From assembly GCA_029834535.1 (NCBI GenBank), contig JAQMWT010000358.1, positions 83,470 to 147,469 of the forward strand: a stretch of 64,000 nucleotides of DNA. Reading direction: 5' to 3'. Position 1 is the stretch's first letter. Every line of letters begins with the position of its first letter. Position numbers and translations under genes: made by a program. Shown here piece after piece: positions 51,202-61,249 of the stretch. The notes below the pieces were generated by a model. It was not told the DNA's origin. It did not search any database and was given only the letters and a program-made list of their open reading frames with translations. The stretch is from Chrysophaeum taylorii. Its lineage: Eukaryota > Sar > Pelagophyceae > Pelagomonadales > Pelagomonadaceae.

Positions 51202-51265
51202 CTTCTTTGTGGCACCGGGCGGGTAGGGTAAGGAGGAGAATCGCGGCGGCGTTATTACAAGTTGG
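51202..51265. promoter_or_regulatory. 64-bp divergent promoter region
   Basis: Only 64 bases separate the transpeptidase ATG (51201, minus) from the FKBP ATG (51266, plus). Transcription control for both genes must lie here or within the genes. I see no clear TATA box. Confidence 0.5.
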
Positions 51266-51721
51266 ATGAAGAGAGACGAGGACGAAGTTCCGTGGTGGGA
51301 ACGGGCGATTGCTCCGGTAACGGACGCCATTGGGAGCCATTCGCTTGATATCGAGATCATCGTCGCTGGCGATGGCTTCTCATATCCGAAGGCAGGACAG
51401 AACGTGAGCATCCAGTACGTTGGATATTTGCCAAGCGGCAAGGTCTTCGACACGACCTACCGACGAGGTAAGAAGCGTGCTTGAGGTTTTTTTCCATAGT
51501 GATGTTTTGTAGGTCGACCCTTTAAATTCACGCTTGGACAAAGCCAGGTGATCGAAGGTCTCGATACGGCCATCTCGCAACTCAGCACTGGAGAGCGCGC
51601 CAAGATTCGCATTGGCTATGAACGCGCCTACGGAAAAAGAGGATTTCCTTTTTTGGTTCCACCCTCGACAGGCCTCATCTTTGACCTCTGCCTCCTCGCA
51701 CACGGCGCTCGTGCAACATAG
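51266..51721 (+). CDS. FKBP-type peptidyl-prolyl isomerase
   Basis: Exons 51266-51467 and 51513-51721, intron 45 bp (GTAAGA...TTGTAG); spliced length 411 bp gives 136 aa. The domain shows KAGQNVSIQYVGYLPSGKVFDTTY, then GRPFKFTLGQSQVIEGLD, GLDTAISQLSTGERAKIRI and the C-terminal PFLVPPSTGLIFDLCLL, the FKBP core with the FK506-pocket residues Tyr, Asp (FD), Phe and Val-Ile. It catalyses cis-trans isomerisation of X-Pro bonds. The N-terminal 25 residues are acidic, with no signal peptide, so it is probably cytosolic. It is convergent with the cyclin gene, 53 bases apart. Confidence 0.92.
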
Positions 51722-51774
51722 AATCCCTCCCTGTTTACGTATATCTCCCCCCGCAACTGTATTCTTGTGTGTCT

Positions 51775-52924
51775 TCAGCCACAGGGAGACGACGACGACG
51801 TCGTCGTCGTCGTCGCCTTGACCTTTTTGTGCGGTCGAAGCGCGTCGGAAGAAGAAGGTGCGTCCGATGCCGCCGCTTTGGAGGCCGCTTTGGAGGCCGC
51901 TTTGGAGGCCGCTTTGGCGCGATTCGCGACCTGGGGGGTGACGTGACCCATCTGGTGGAGGTCCGCAACAAGCTGGTAGCGGGTCTTCATCTCGACGTAA
52001 AGCTCGGCCATTTGGTCGCAGATGCCGTTGAGGCTCCGTTCGGAAATCGAGAGGATATCGAAGATGCGGCGGAGCCTGTCCGTCTCGGTCGGGAGCTTGC
52101 GGAGCATGACGAATGCGAGAAAGACGCAGGCCGACGCGATCTTCTTGGGCGGGAACTGCAAGCCGAGGTTGGTTCGGTGCGAGTCGTGAATGAAGTTCCA
52201 GCACTGCTGTCGAAATGGCTGGTCGTCGCGGACCCCTGCACGCAGACTGTCGTGAGCGAAGAAAAAAAAAACCCGGTCGTACCCGAATCCTTGAGCTTGC
52301 GAAGCAAGCTCTCAAAGTGGGTGATCGGGAGGAGATTGAGGATGTCGAAGTCGTAGTTGATCGAATACAACAAGACCCTTTCCGCCTCGAGGACAGCGTT
52401 CTTGGCCGCGACGTAGTCGGGGTTGTTCTTGGTGGGTCCCGGGTCGAGGGGTCGTTTTCGCGACTCGTACCGAACGAGGTGGCATTCGACAACGATCCGC
52501 TCCCTGGGATACGGTCGGGACCGAAAGCACGCGCACCCTACAACTTGATCGGCTTTTCCTCGACCTTGGCCGCGAGGAAGAGGCAAGCTTGCGCGGTCAC
52601 CTAGCGCGGCGTCACGACGGTAACAAACCACTTACGAATCGGTCGTACGCCTTGAACGAATTCAACCCGTAGAACCGATTCAAGTACGTCTCGGCAACCA
52701 CCACTGGCAGCTTGGGCCTACGACGAATGTCAAGGCAAAACCGACAAGTCGCACAGTTTGAGCTTTTTCCCGCATTCCTCGATGAAGCTCACCGTCTGCC
52801 GCCGCTTCTTCTTCTCATCCTCGGCCTTGATACCGTCGCGCCGCGAAGGAGAGTTGGCGAGCTCCTCGGTCGACAATATCCACCGCGTGTCAGACCGCTC
52901 CAAGTCTGCCCGAGGCGCACTCAT
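51775..52924 (-). CDS. Cyclin (K/L/T transcriptional type)
   Basis: Five exons: 52924-52755, 52717-52636, 52600-52542, 52503-52283 and 52235-51775, with introns of 37, 35, 38 and 47 bp. Spliced 993 bp gives 330 aa. The cyclin box reads WILSTEELANSPSRRDGI, then ECGKKLKLPKLPVVVAETYL, NRFYGLNSFKAYDRFVTAQA, CLFLAAKVEEKPIKL, and the second repeat CWNFIHDSHRTNLGLQFPPK with KIASACVFLAFVML. This is the pattern of cyclins K, L and T, partners of CDK9/12/11 in transcription and splicing. The C-terminus has AASK repeats, then a basic KKVKA and Thr/Ser tract. Four introns in a small gene contrast with its single-exon neighbours. Confidence 0.85.
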
Positions 52925-53669
52925 CGTGCGACTAGGGTATTGCTCGACTGAAATAATAACAATAGGGAGTCAGGGGGGTGTACAACTAGGCTAGTACAAC
53001 GTTGTAGCCCCCGCGACGACGCGCGACGAAAGTAATTCGGAGGCTCTGGCGTCGGCGAGTCAGTGAACATAGTGACTGAGCCTCATAGGCTTCTTGAGAG
53101 CCAACGTTCTTGGTGAGTTGAGGCAATTAATTAATTGGTGCGATAAGTGGCTGATCTGGCGGCCTGGAATGAATTGGTGCGTCTCTCGGACGCTTGCGCG
53201 CCCTTGTCGCCGACAAACGGTTTTCGGAGCATCGACGCGGAAGCGGCGGGCTGCCCCCGGCGAACACGGTGCTCGGAGTATTGGAGTTATTGGTATGTCA
53301 ACAAAGGTCCTCGCAGTACCCAGGAGGCCGACTTTCTATAGGCTGGTGTTGGAAAAGCACAACGCCCGCGTGCCGACAACGTGCTCCGCAGTGTTTTGGT
53401 TATCGTCGCGCGGCTCGACCACGTATTGACGTGTCCTGGGCTTCGACTGCGAGGCGTTCGACGGTTTGACGACCGCGTCGAGTCTTTCGGCTGTTTCAAC
53501 ATAAAAACCGCAGACGGACTCCCGTCGAGGAGACATTTTTTTTGGCTTGCTCGTACCGCAGCTCGTCGCAAACCCCCCCCCCCGCCCAGGAAAATAGGGA
53601 CTTTGCTGAAGTTTGAAACGGCGTTTTTGAAGGTGCTGCGCTATACGATGGTACGCGCGCGGTGAGCAT
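52925..53669. other. Intergenic, no gene seen
   Basis: 745 bases between divergent genes. It contains a C-run (53572-53584) and AATTAATTAATTGG near 53126. Several short frames, none with supportable protein features. Confidence 0.45.
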
Positions 53670-54288
53670 ATGCCGGGTTTCCAGCCGCTCACAAGTTTGT
53701 TCGGGGAGAAGCCGACCATCTCGGGCGGTTCGGGATTGTCGCCGGAGACTGCGGATGAGGCCTTAGACTTTGATGCCATCCTCGACCCCGTGACGAGCGA
53801 TGCGCCAAAGGCGGATCCCGATGAGAAGAAGAAAAAGAAGCGCCGAAGCAAGGATTCGACCTCGCGACCGAAACGGTCATCGCGAACGCCCAAGGAAGGG
53901 AAGTCGTCCAAGTCCCGCCTGGAGAGCCACCAAAGGACGGCATTGGATGAGCTCAGCGATGACGCAGGGGTTGGGTCGCCAGAGATAACGACGATGACAA
54001 CCAGCAAGGGACCTCCGACGACGACGCTGTCAGCAGATCTTGGTGACTCGTTCAACGACCTGTTGGATATGCTGCCCAAAAAGAGTCTCCGCCAACAAGA
54101 ACGTCGAGTCCCGTCCCCGCCGTCGCCGCCTGCCGCGCCAGCCGACCATCACCGGCCGCACCACCGGGGGCCTACCGACGTGGCGAGCGAGGGAGACCAA
54201 CCTGTGTCACGTGGCGAAAAGTTGTCGTCGCGCCTCCACGAATCGTCGACGAACCCTAATTCGGAAGATTTCAACGATACCCAGCTCT

Positions 54289-54321
<33 letters not shown>

Positions 54322-57095
54322 TCGACGCGTTGCTCCCCGACGACAGCGGCAAGCCCCCCAAGCAGGGTCACACGCAGAGCGTCACGTCAGTGGGATCGGA
54401 GATCGAAACCGTCAAAACCATGAGCGAGTTCGCCGCGTCGCCCGCGGCTCCGACACTCTCGGCATCTTCTCGCCGACATACGATGGATGGCACGGCTCCT
54501 TTACCCGCGACTTCTACGATGCCATCGGCCGCTGCCAAGACTCACTTCCCCATCGACAAGAAGCTTTACGCCGACAACCCTCCCAACGACACACCTCCCG
54601 CCGACGCCCCTGCCATTAACAAACCCTCCGCCGACAAACCTGCTGCTGACGAACTTCCGTCTTTCCTGAACGAAGGCGGCTCGTTGCGTGCCCGGCCGCG
54701 TCGCCAGCTCGGAGGCTCACGACGCCGGCCCAAGCAAACGTTGGACCTAGATGATGACATGTTCACGTCACCTACACGCATGGTTGCCGACCCCTTTGCC
54801 TCCGTGGGCTCCAACGCGGGCCCCAGACCGGGATTGCAGCGCGCGCAGACCGACTCCGAGATCTTTCGCCAGAGGGATTCTCTGCGCCTGGACGATGGCA
54901 ACCCACCAAAGACAGTCCCAGCTCCTCTCTCGGCCGTGAGAGATGAGCCCAAAGCAACTACAACACCAACATCACTACCAATGACAGTCAATGCGGGAGC
55001 CGACGTGTCAACACCGTTAAATCCGTCGCTCCAATCGTCGTTCCTAGAGAGGCCGCTTGTCTCTCTGACGCGCGATGAGCAGCCCATTGTGGTAGCGACG
55101 TCACCGAGAGCGGACCATGTCGCTGCGAACACGCAAGAGACTCCAAGCTTGCCTCCGGCGCCTCCTGTTAGTGCTTCCGCCCTTGACGCTCCAGCCCCGG
55201 CAAGGAAGCTCCCAATCTGGATGAGCTCAGGGGAGAGTGCGGCGCCATCGAATGTTCCAGTATCACAGAAGGACAAATCAGCCGAGTCAACTTTTGTCAA
55301 GCAGCAAGAATCCACCGCCGCCATCGTGAAAAACCCGCCAGTCGCAGGCGCCACCGTTGCCGCCAATCCGGCCGCGAAGAGTACGCCGGCGGAAGAGCGC
55401 GTCGATCCGGCATTGGTCGAAAGTCTCAAGGCGACAATCGAAGAGCTAACGCGGCAGACGACACAGGCCGTCGAGGCGCAGGCACAGGCGGTGCGCGAAT
55501 TGCGAGAGGTGAGGGAGGTCGCTGCCAAGGCAACAGAGGCACGCGAGGAGCAGCACCGAGGGAGCCTCGATGCCCTGCGATCGGTACACCACGAGGAACT
55601 GGAATCGATGCGACGGCGGTTCGCCGACGCCGATCGCCTAGCAAACGCCGAGGCAAAACTTGAGTATGCCGTCTCGAGCTTCGCCAATTTGCAGGCGCAA
55701 ATCTCGGATCGCGCGAAAGGCCTCGACGTTGCACAGGACGCGCAGCTCGACGCGCGAAAGCGGCTCGTCGACGACATGGAGCTTTCTGCAAGGGAAGCGA
55801 GGCGTCAGTCCGAGGCGGAGACTGTTAAACTCCAAGGGCTGCTGACAGGTATGGATTCGGTGATGCGCGGTGTTCGCAGTCTGTCGGCTCATGAGCACGA
55901 GCGGCTCCATCACGAACAAGCGCGGCTCTCGTCGCTCCAGGAAGCCCTTCAAGCCCAGGCTTCTGCCTCGCGCGAGGCCATAGCCGTCGAGTCGGCAAAT
56001 CTTCGGGCGCGGGTCGCTTCGCACGAAGCCGCCATGGCTAAGCTCCAGGACGACGTCGCCGCCGACCGCGCCGCACTTCAAATCGAACGCGAGGAGCTCG
56101 CAGCGGCCAAAGCCGACTTCGAGCGGCACCAGCACCGCTTCGAACAAGAACGCGAGCTCAAAACCCGCGCGCTCGAGAAGAAGGAGACCGCACTGCGCCA
56201 GCTCCAACAGCACGTCGAGGATCAGTCGGCCGACTTGGACCGGCGCGTCGAAGCGGCGCGCGAACTAATGATCGACGCTGACGCGCGCGACACCGACCTC
56301 AACCGCCGCGAGAAGAAGCTCCAAACCGAAATGCGCCGGCTGCTCGACATGCACGTTGATCTCGAGCACGCAGCAAAAATTGTCGCCGACCGCCATACGC
56401 AGCTCGACGCCGCTCTCCAGGAGACCGCACGCGTCAAAGCCACAAGCGAGCGCGCGCAGACCGAGATCGCCGTTCGCCAGGCTGACCTCGCCGACGCCCA
56501 GGCTGCAATGGCCGAAGAGGCCCAGCGTCGTCGCGTGGAAAATGTCAAGCTCGTTCGCGAACGCACCGAGCTTATGAAAGCCAAGGCCGGCGTCCACAAG
56601 ATGCGCCGCCAGTGGGCGACCTTCACCCAGACCGTTCATCCTGCTGATTCGCCGCCTGCGTTCTACGACATTCATCGTTCGACGCACGACACAACCAAGC
56701 AGCCAACCTACGAAGCCAATAGGGGACACGATACAACAGCAGCTTCGCCCAATTCTGGTCTTAGGAAGCATCCCAATTTTCATGAGAGAGCCAGGGATGT
56801 CAACAAGTCTTCGTCGGCAAGGCAGGCGACAAGATCTTCTCCCGCGGCGGCATCCACCAAGGCGTACCACGGTGCTGGCCTCGACGATAGCAAAGTGCCC
56901 TTAGCTTCGGATAGTGGTCTCGCCGTGCAACATCGGCAAGCCTCAGTCTCGTCCGTATGTTCGACACCGAAGCACAAAATGCTGGCAAGCACGTCGTGGA
57001 AGGGCGAAATGGAGCGCCTCCGTGTGGCTGCGACTCGGTCCCTGGCCGTCGCCCAAGAGCAGGACGGCTTTCTCAGTCAAGTTGGTTGCGCATGA
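53670..57095 (+). CDS. Large coiled-coil protein, FBF1-like (centriole/transition-fibre type)
   Basis: 1141 aa. Residues 1-560 are disordered, with an Asp run near 208-217 and short conserved-looking islands: LGDSFNDLLDMLPKK, RRPKQTLDLDDDMFTSPT with DPFASVG, and LPIWMSSG. From about 575 to 1000 the sequence is continuous coiled coil (AREARRQSEAETVKLQ, HEHERLHHEQARLSSLQEAL, REKKLQTEMRRLLDMHVDLE). The order of an acidic disordered N-terminus, a DDPFASV-type island and a long coiled coil resembles FBF1, a transition-fibre protein of cilia; this is a family-pattern judgement of moderate strength. The last 130 residues are Ser-rich and disordered. No intron is needed. Confidence 0.6.
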
Positions 57096-57461
57096 TGTCG
57101 AGCGTCATATGGCCATGGGGGGCTGTAATAATAATAATAAGATCACACTTGTTAGCTACCTCCCTCCCTCCCTCCCTCCCTCGCGCGTGTACCATCTGAC
57201 CACATTGCAGCGCGTGCACGCTGCGCGCCAGCCACCAATAACTGACACCACCTTCGGGCCAGTGCACGAGAGTATATTTTTCTAATAGGGCCAAAAATAA
57301 ATATGCTGGGAAGTCGCTCGCTCGCTCGCTCGTTCGCTCGCTCACACAAAGACGCCCTTCTGGGTCTCAAAAAAGTCCGTCAGTCAGTCCACATTGGAGA
57401 ATCAACACATTAGTTCAGCAGCGCTCAAAAGAGTGGAGACTCCTCGTCGTCCTTCCTTCTT
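57096..57461. repeat. Intergenic with CCCT and CGCT microsatellites
   Basis: 366 bases between convergent genes. CCTCCCTCCCTCCCTC at 57161-57181 and GCTCGCTCGCTCGTTCGCTC at 57309-57342. No gene. Confidence 0.7.
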
Positions 57462-58370
57462 CTAAGATGACCATCTGAAACTGGACTGCACGGCCTTGTG
57501 CGTTTCGAGGAGCGCGTATTCGTCGGTGAACCAGGGCTCGCTCTCGTTGGTGTAGATCCGTCTCTGGAGGTCCTCCGTCATGCACAAACTGACAGATATC
57601 TTTCTCGCCGTGACCTCCTCGTCGTGGTTCTTATCGCGCACGCCAAAAGCCAGCTCGAGACCCGGCGCGAACGCGTCGCCCGAACCCGAAGCCTGAGCCC
57701 CGTCCCAAAAGCCCGCGCCGTAGTCCACCGAGACTTCGCCGTAGAGCTCGTCGTCGACCTCGCCCGAGTCTTCCTCGAGGAGCGTGGTCATCTTGCGGCT
57801 CGGCAGGTGTAACAGCACCGCCCGGACTCTAAAGCACTCGAGCTGCTGACGCAGAGCCGTCGACGGAACTCTGACCGCACCGAAAGTGTCGGACCGCGCG
57901 CGCATCGAGACGCTCGCGCTCAAAAACCCGTACCAAGGATAGTAGGTTTTGTCGAAGTGCGCGACCGCGCCGAAAACGACGCGGCCGTCTCGCGCGATCT
58001 CGATGAGCACGCGAAGCGTCTCGTTCCAATCCTTGTGGACGGCATCCGTCAGCGCCGAACCGCGCTGCGAAGCAGCGACGCTTCTCTCGAACCGCTCTTC
58101 GTACACCAACGCGAGCCGTGTCCCGAGTTCGGGCACCAAGCACAGCGCGGGGTGCCGCACGCGGAGGGCGGCGTACCGCAACTCCAAGTTCCTGCAAGTC
58201 GCGTCGCGCCAAGCGGCGTTGACGACCTCGGCCCGCGCGAGCTCGGACACTCTCAGGTACGACAGCCCATCCGCCAACAGAAACGCCGCGCGAGCACCGA
58301 TGCTCTCCGACGCCGAGAACGACACTCCGACCGACGCCGCCATCTTGGCACCGCTCCTCGTCTCCAGCAT
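57462..58370 (-). CDS. F-box-like protein of unknown function
   Basis: 302 aa. Residues 28-70 (FLLADGLSYLRVSELARAEV followed by VNAAWRDATCRNLELRYAAL) fit a loose F-box: a short helix, L-x-L-x-E-L, V-N-x-x-W and a closing aromatic. If so it would recruit a target to an SCF ubiquitin ligase. The rest (about 85-300) is a beta-rich domain with many aromatic residues (AHFDKTYYPWYGFLSASV, VDYGAGFWDGA) that I do not recognise. There is no signal peptide. Two possible ATGs are 27 bases apart; the first is used. It converges on the FBF1-like gene. Confidence 0.5.
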   Translation of the reverse strand: MLETRSGAKMAASVGVSFSASESIGARAAFLLADGLSYLRVSELARAEVVNAAWRDATCRNLELRYAALRVRHPALCLVPELGTRLALVYEERFERSVAASQRGSALTDAVHKDWNETLRVLIEIARDGRVVFGAVAHFDKTYYPWYGFLSASVSMRARSDTFGAVRVPSTALRQQLECFRVRAVLLHLPSRKMTTLLEEDSGEVDDELYGEVSVDYGAGFWDGAQASGSGDAFAPGLELAFGVRDKNHDEEVTARKISVSLCMTEDLQRRIYTNESEPWFTDEYALLETHKAVQSSFRWSS

Positions 58371-58744
58371 GGAGACCCTCTCGTGACGTCACTGTGTCTT
58401 CCGTGGAAAGGCGGGGCACCACCAAAAGGTGTGCCACTGTGCCCAACCCCGCACCGATCATTAAAAAATGCCAGGTTCGACGACTATCCTGAGTGTCGCA
58501 TGGCGAATGCCGCGCGTATGTGCGAACGATAGGGCTCCGGCCCGCCGCCTTCGACCACCACAACGCAGGAAGCGTGCTGTGAGCTGCGCTATGATGATGA
58601 TGATATACCTGGTTAGTTAGTTAGGGGAATACATAAGGCGCATAATAACCTTGTTAACATCGAACTGGGATGCATATAATGATTGCGGGGTGGGAACAGG
58701 CAAAGAAGAGCCGCTTGTTTGGTCCGGTTATGATGGTAGGAGGC
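58371..58744. other. Intergenic, no gene seen
   Basis: 374 bases between an upstream start and the stop of the ankyrin gene, AT-rich in the second half (GATGATGATGATAT at 58592). Nothing identifiable. Confidence 0.45.
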
Positions 58745-59962
58745 TCAGCAACAAGTTGAGGGTGGTACGCAAGGTCGCAAGTAGAGGATCTCCGAGACGT
58801 TTTCGTCGTTATATTGGGCGCGGTGTCTGGTGGTGCGTCGTTTCTTGCTTTTCTTAGATTTCGTGGACCGCGTTGTAGAACCAGGTCGTCGGGCTCTTTT
58901 GCTCGCGGCATTCGGCAGAGGCGCATCAGGCTCCTTAACCTCCGTTTCGTGACTGCAATCGGGAAATCCGGAATCTGCGGCTAGCGTGATGTCCGAGGAT
59001 GTCCTCTTCCCTATCATCATCTTGTGGATGAAGAACGACGTCGACCTTGCCATGCAAGAGACAGCGCTCGCCCCGCGACCAAAGATCGACGTTCGGCGCT
59101 TGGACGCTACACGCCTCCCATCCTGCGCGATGACGTATTGGAGCTCTTGGCACAGCGTGGCGTGGAGGGCCAATTCTTGTGCGATGTTTCGGATCTTGGC
59201 GTAGGGTTCGAGGATGTACGCAACGTCCGGAAAACCATTGGCCAAGGCCACCTCGTAGGCCGTCCTGCCGTCCTTGGCTGTCTCGGACGCTAGCGCGCCA
59301 AAACCGTTGTCGATGAGGTGATGGCACACGATTAGGTCACCAGCCCTAGCCGCATAGTACATCAGATTTCCTCCCGACCAGGAGTCTGTTCTCCCCGCGA
59401 CACACAGTGAAACGCGCTGGAGCAGCACCTCCAGGTCGTCGACCTTGCATATTGGCATAAGCGCCGCGATGCATCCCCACTCTGTCGACACGGTGGGAGC
59501 CTGGAAGGCGGACGCAGAGTCGTCGGTTGAACTTGACCGCAGCAGGCGGTTTGAACCTGACCGGCCACTAAGACTCCAGGATTTGCGAAGCAGGAAAGCT
59601 TCAGCGGATTGTCCCTTGACGACGCGAGATCGCGCTCGTTGGTACGCCTCCGAATGCCACAGGTCCTCGCGATACAAGCAAACCGGACCGGAAGAGTCCC
59701 ATTTCCAACAGTGGCGCTCTGGTTTTATGTGCTCCCAATCATTTGGTTCGAACGCTTTCGGTTGTTGTCTCTTGGATTCTCGCATCCCGCAGCAAAGTGT
59801 CCTTCTACGCGTCACTGGCGACGAAGGTTCGATGGCTTCGATGGCGCCCTCCAAGGTCGTGGTTTCCAAGTCGGGGACGCAAAGCCTGCGCATACCGTCA
59901 ACATCTAGCCGATACCACGGAGGCGCGCGCTGTGGAGCGCATTGTTTTTCTCGAGAGCCCAT
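58745..59962 (-). CDS. Ankyrin-repeat protein
   Basis: 405 aa. One to two ankyrin units are clear at about residues 195-255: GGNLMYYAARAGDLIVCHHL followed by GRTAYEVALANGFPDVAYIL. A preceding WGCIAALMPICKVDDLEVLL may be a degenerate repeat. The N-terminal 150 residues are charged and lack a known domain. The C-terminus is basic (SKRARRPGSTTRSTKSKKSK), a likely nuclear localisation signal. Ankyrins mediate protein-protein contact; the partner is unknown. Its 5' end is only about 40 bases from the start of a repeat block at 60002, so its promoter lies within or against repeat DNA. Confidence 0.7.
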   Translation of the reverse strand: MGSREKQCAPQRAPPWYRLDVDGMRRLCVPDLETTTLEGAIEAIEPSSPVTRRRTLCCGMRESKRQQPKAFEPNDWEHIKPERHCWKWDSSGPVCLYREDLWHSEAYQRARSRVVKGQSAEAFLLRKSWSLSGRSGSNRLLRSSSTDDSASAFQAPTVSTEWGCIAALMPICKVDDLEVLLQRVSLCVAGRTDSWSGGNLMYYAARAGDLIVCHHLIDNGFGALASETAKDGRTAYEVALANGFPDVAYILEPYAKIRNIAQELALHATLCQELQYVIAQDGRRVASKRRTSIFGRGASAVSCMARSTSFFIHKMMIGKRTSSDITLAADSGFPDCSHETEVKEPDAPLPNAASKRARRPGSTTRSTKSKKSKKRRTTRHRAQYNDENVSEILYLRPCVPPSTCC

Positions 59963-60001
59963 CGCCTTCTATCCGCCACGCGCCGTTTTGTACTGGATCG
60001 A

Positions 60002-60350
60002 AAACAAGTCTCCTAGTAAGTTCATCTAGTCCCAATCTCTAACCCCAGTTAGTTCACCTAATCCCAGTAAGTTTCATATAAGTTCACCTGGTCAGTAAGT
60101 TCACCTAGTCCAAATCTCTAACCCCAGTAAGTTCGGTGTAAACCCACTCGTGCTCACACCCACTCCTTCGAGCTCGTCGCTCTCTTTTCCGCCAATCTAA
60201 GCAGCTTTGATCCGCACACGCCGCTAACCTTTGAGTTTACTCTAAAACCCCTGTAGGTTCACTTGGTCCCAATAAGTTCGCCTGGTCACTAAATTCACCT
60301 AGTCCCATTCTCAAACCCCAGTAAGTTCACCTGGTCCCAGTATGTCCACC
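60002..60350. repeat. GTAAGTTCACC spacer repeats
   Basis: Same monomers as in the 38-43 kb array (CTCTAACCCCAGTAAGTTC, CCAGTAAGTTCACCTGG, TTTGATCCGCACACGCCGC), in the orientation of copies B-F. No gene. Confidence 0.8.
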
Positions 60351-60985
60351 TACGGTGCGCGTGTAGACGCCGGGAGGGGGCTTATCGGTATTGCGCAGCA
60401 CGTGTGGGGTAGGGTGGTGTCGTCGACTCAGAAGAGCATATTCTCGGGGTTGCCGATCGACAGAGAGCCACGTAGAGCTGGAGGTGGCAGAAGAAGGGCC
60501 TTGGGCAAGAGGACGCCGACCTTGCGGGGTGCCTGCCCCTGGCTCTTGTTGATCGTTTGGCGTCGGCGGGCCTTAAGGGATACAGGTTGGAGGAGCCTCG
60601 GTGACACGACACGATAAATCATGTATATCTGGTACCGTTGCAGCGGCCGTGCGACGGGTCGAGGTTGCGAAGACTTTAGCTCGCGATCAAAGTCAGCATG
60701 CCGTTGGTTGTCAGGGAGTTGAAAACTCGACTGTAAAGAGCGAGGCGTCATCTTCTGACACAACCTAGTCGGCTGAAAAGAACTCCGACACCTCGTCTCC
60801 GGGAAAAAAGGCCGCGGTCATGCGCGCATTGTCAGCATCGACAACATCGTTTCGACGGGGCGTGAGAATGGCGCGCTGAAACAGCCGCCGCGGGTCGTGG
60901 AAATAGTCTGCGAGGTCGCCGTAGACGGCTTCGAGGATCACTGTCTGGCTCGCGCGCCTACCTGATCCTTACCCTGATTCGGGGG
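60351..60985 (-). mobile_element. PIF1 helicase fragment, copy H
   Basis: Isolated eighth copy, with more substitutions than B-F (for example GGAGGTGGCAGAAGAAGG). Same start (GTGCGCGTGTAGACGCC) and same end as the array units. It retains the spacer on its left, so one whole unit was moved together. Confidence 0.78.
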
Positions 60986-60999
60986 GCAGCACGCGTACG

Positions 61000-61165
61000 A
61001 CCTCCGGTGCTGGAAAAGAAGGAGAAGGAAAAAGGGGTAAGTGAGGTCCTCACACAGGTGTTGCAAAAGAAAGAAAAGGAAGAAGGGGTAAGTGAGGTCC
61101 TCGCACAGGTGCTGGAAAAGAAAGAAAGAAAAGGAGAAAGGGGTAAGTGAGACGCTCACAGAGGA
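61000..61165. repeat. ~57-bp minisatellite, three units
   Basis: Three imperfect units, each with a GGAAAAGAAAGAAAAGGA-type purine run, then GGGGTAAGTGAGGTCCTCAC and ACAGGTG. They lie between helicase copy H and the copia remnant. The minus frame over it encodes only a low-complexity Phe/Ser/Leu peptide. Confidence 0.8.
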
Positions 61166-61179
61166 GAAGCTTGAAGGAA

Positions 61180-61245
61180 GACGGCACATCCCTCATACCC
61201 CACAAACCCACCCACATCCTTCATGCTCCCCACACACCCCCTCTT
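61180..61245 (-). repeat. Dispersed repeat fragment
   Basis: CATCCCTCATACCCCACAAA and CCCACCCACATCCTTCATGC match the 36-kb dispersed repeat in reverse orientation. Confidence 0.85.
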
Positions 61246-61249
61246 AGTT

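Noticed and set aside
50994-51340. Single-exon reading of the transpeptidase from 51340
   Set aside because: It gives an Arg-rich N-terminus with no signal peptide and destroys the PG_binding domain; splicing restores both.
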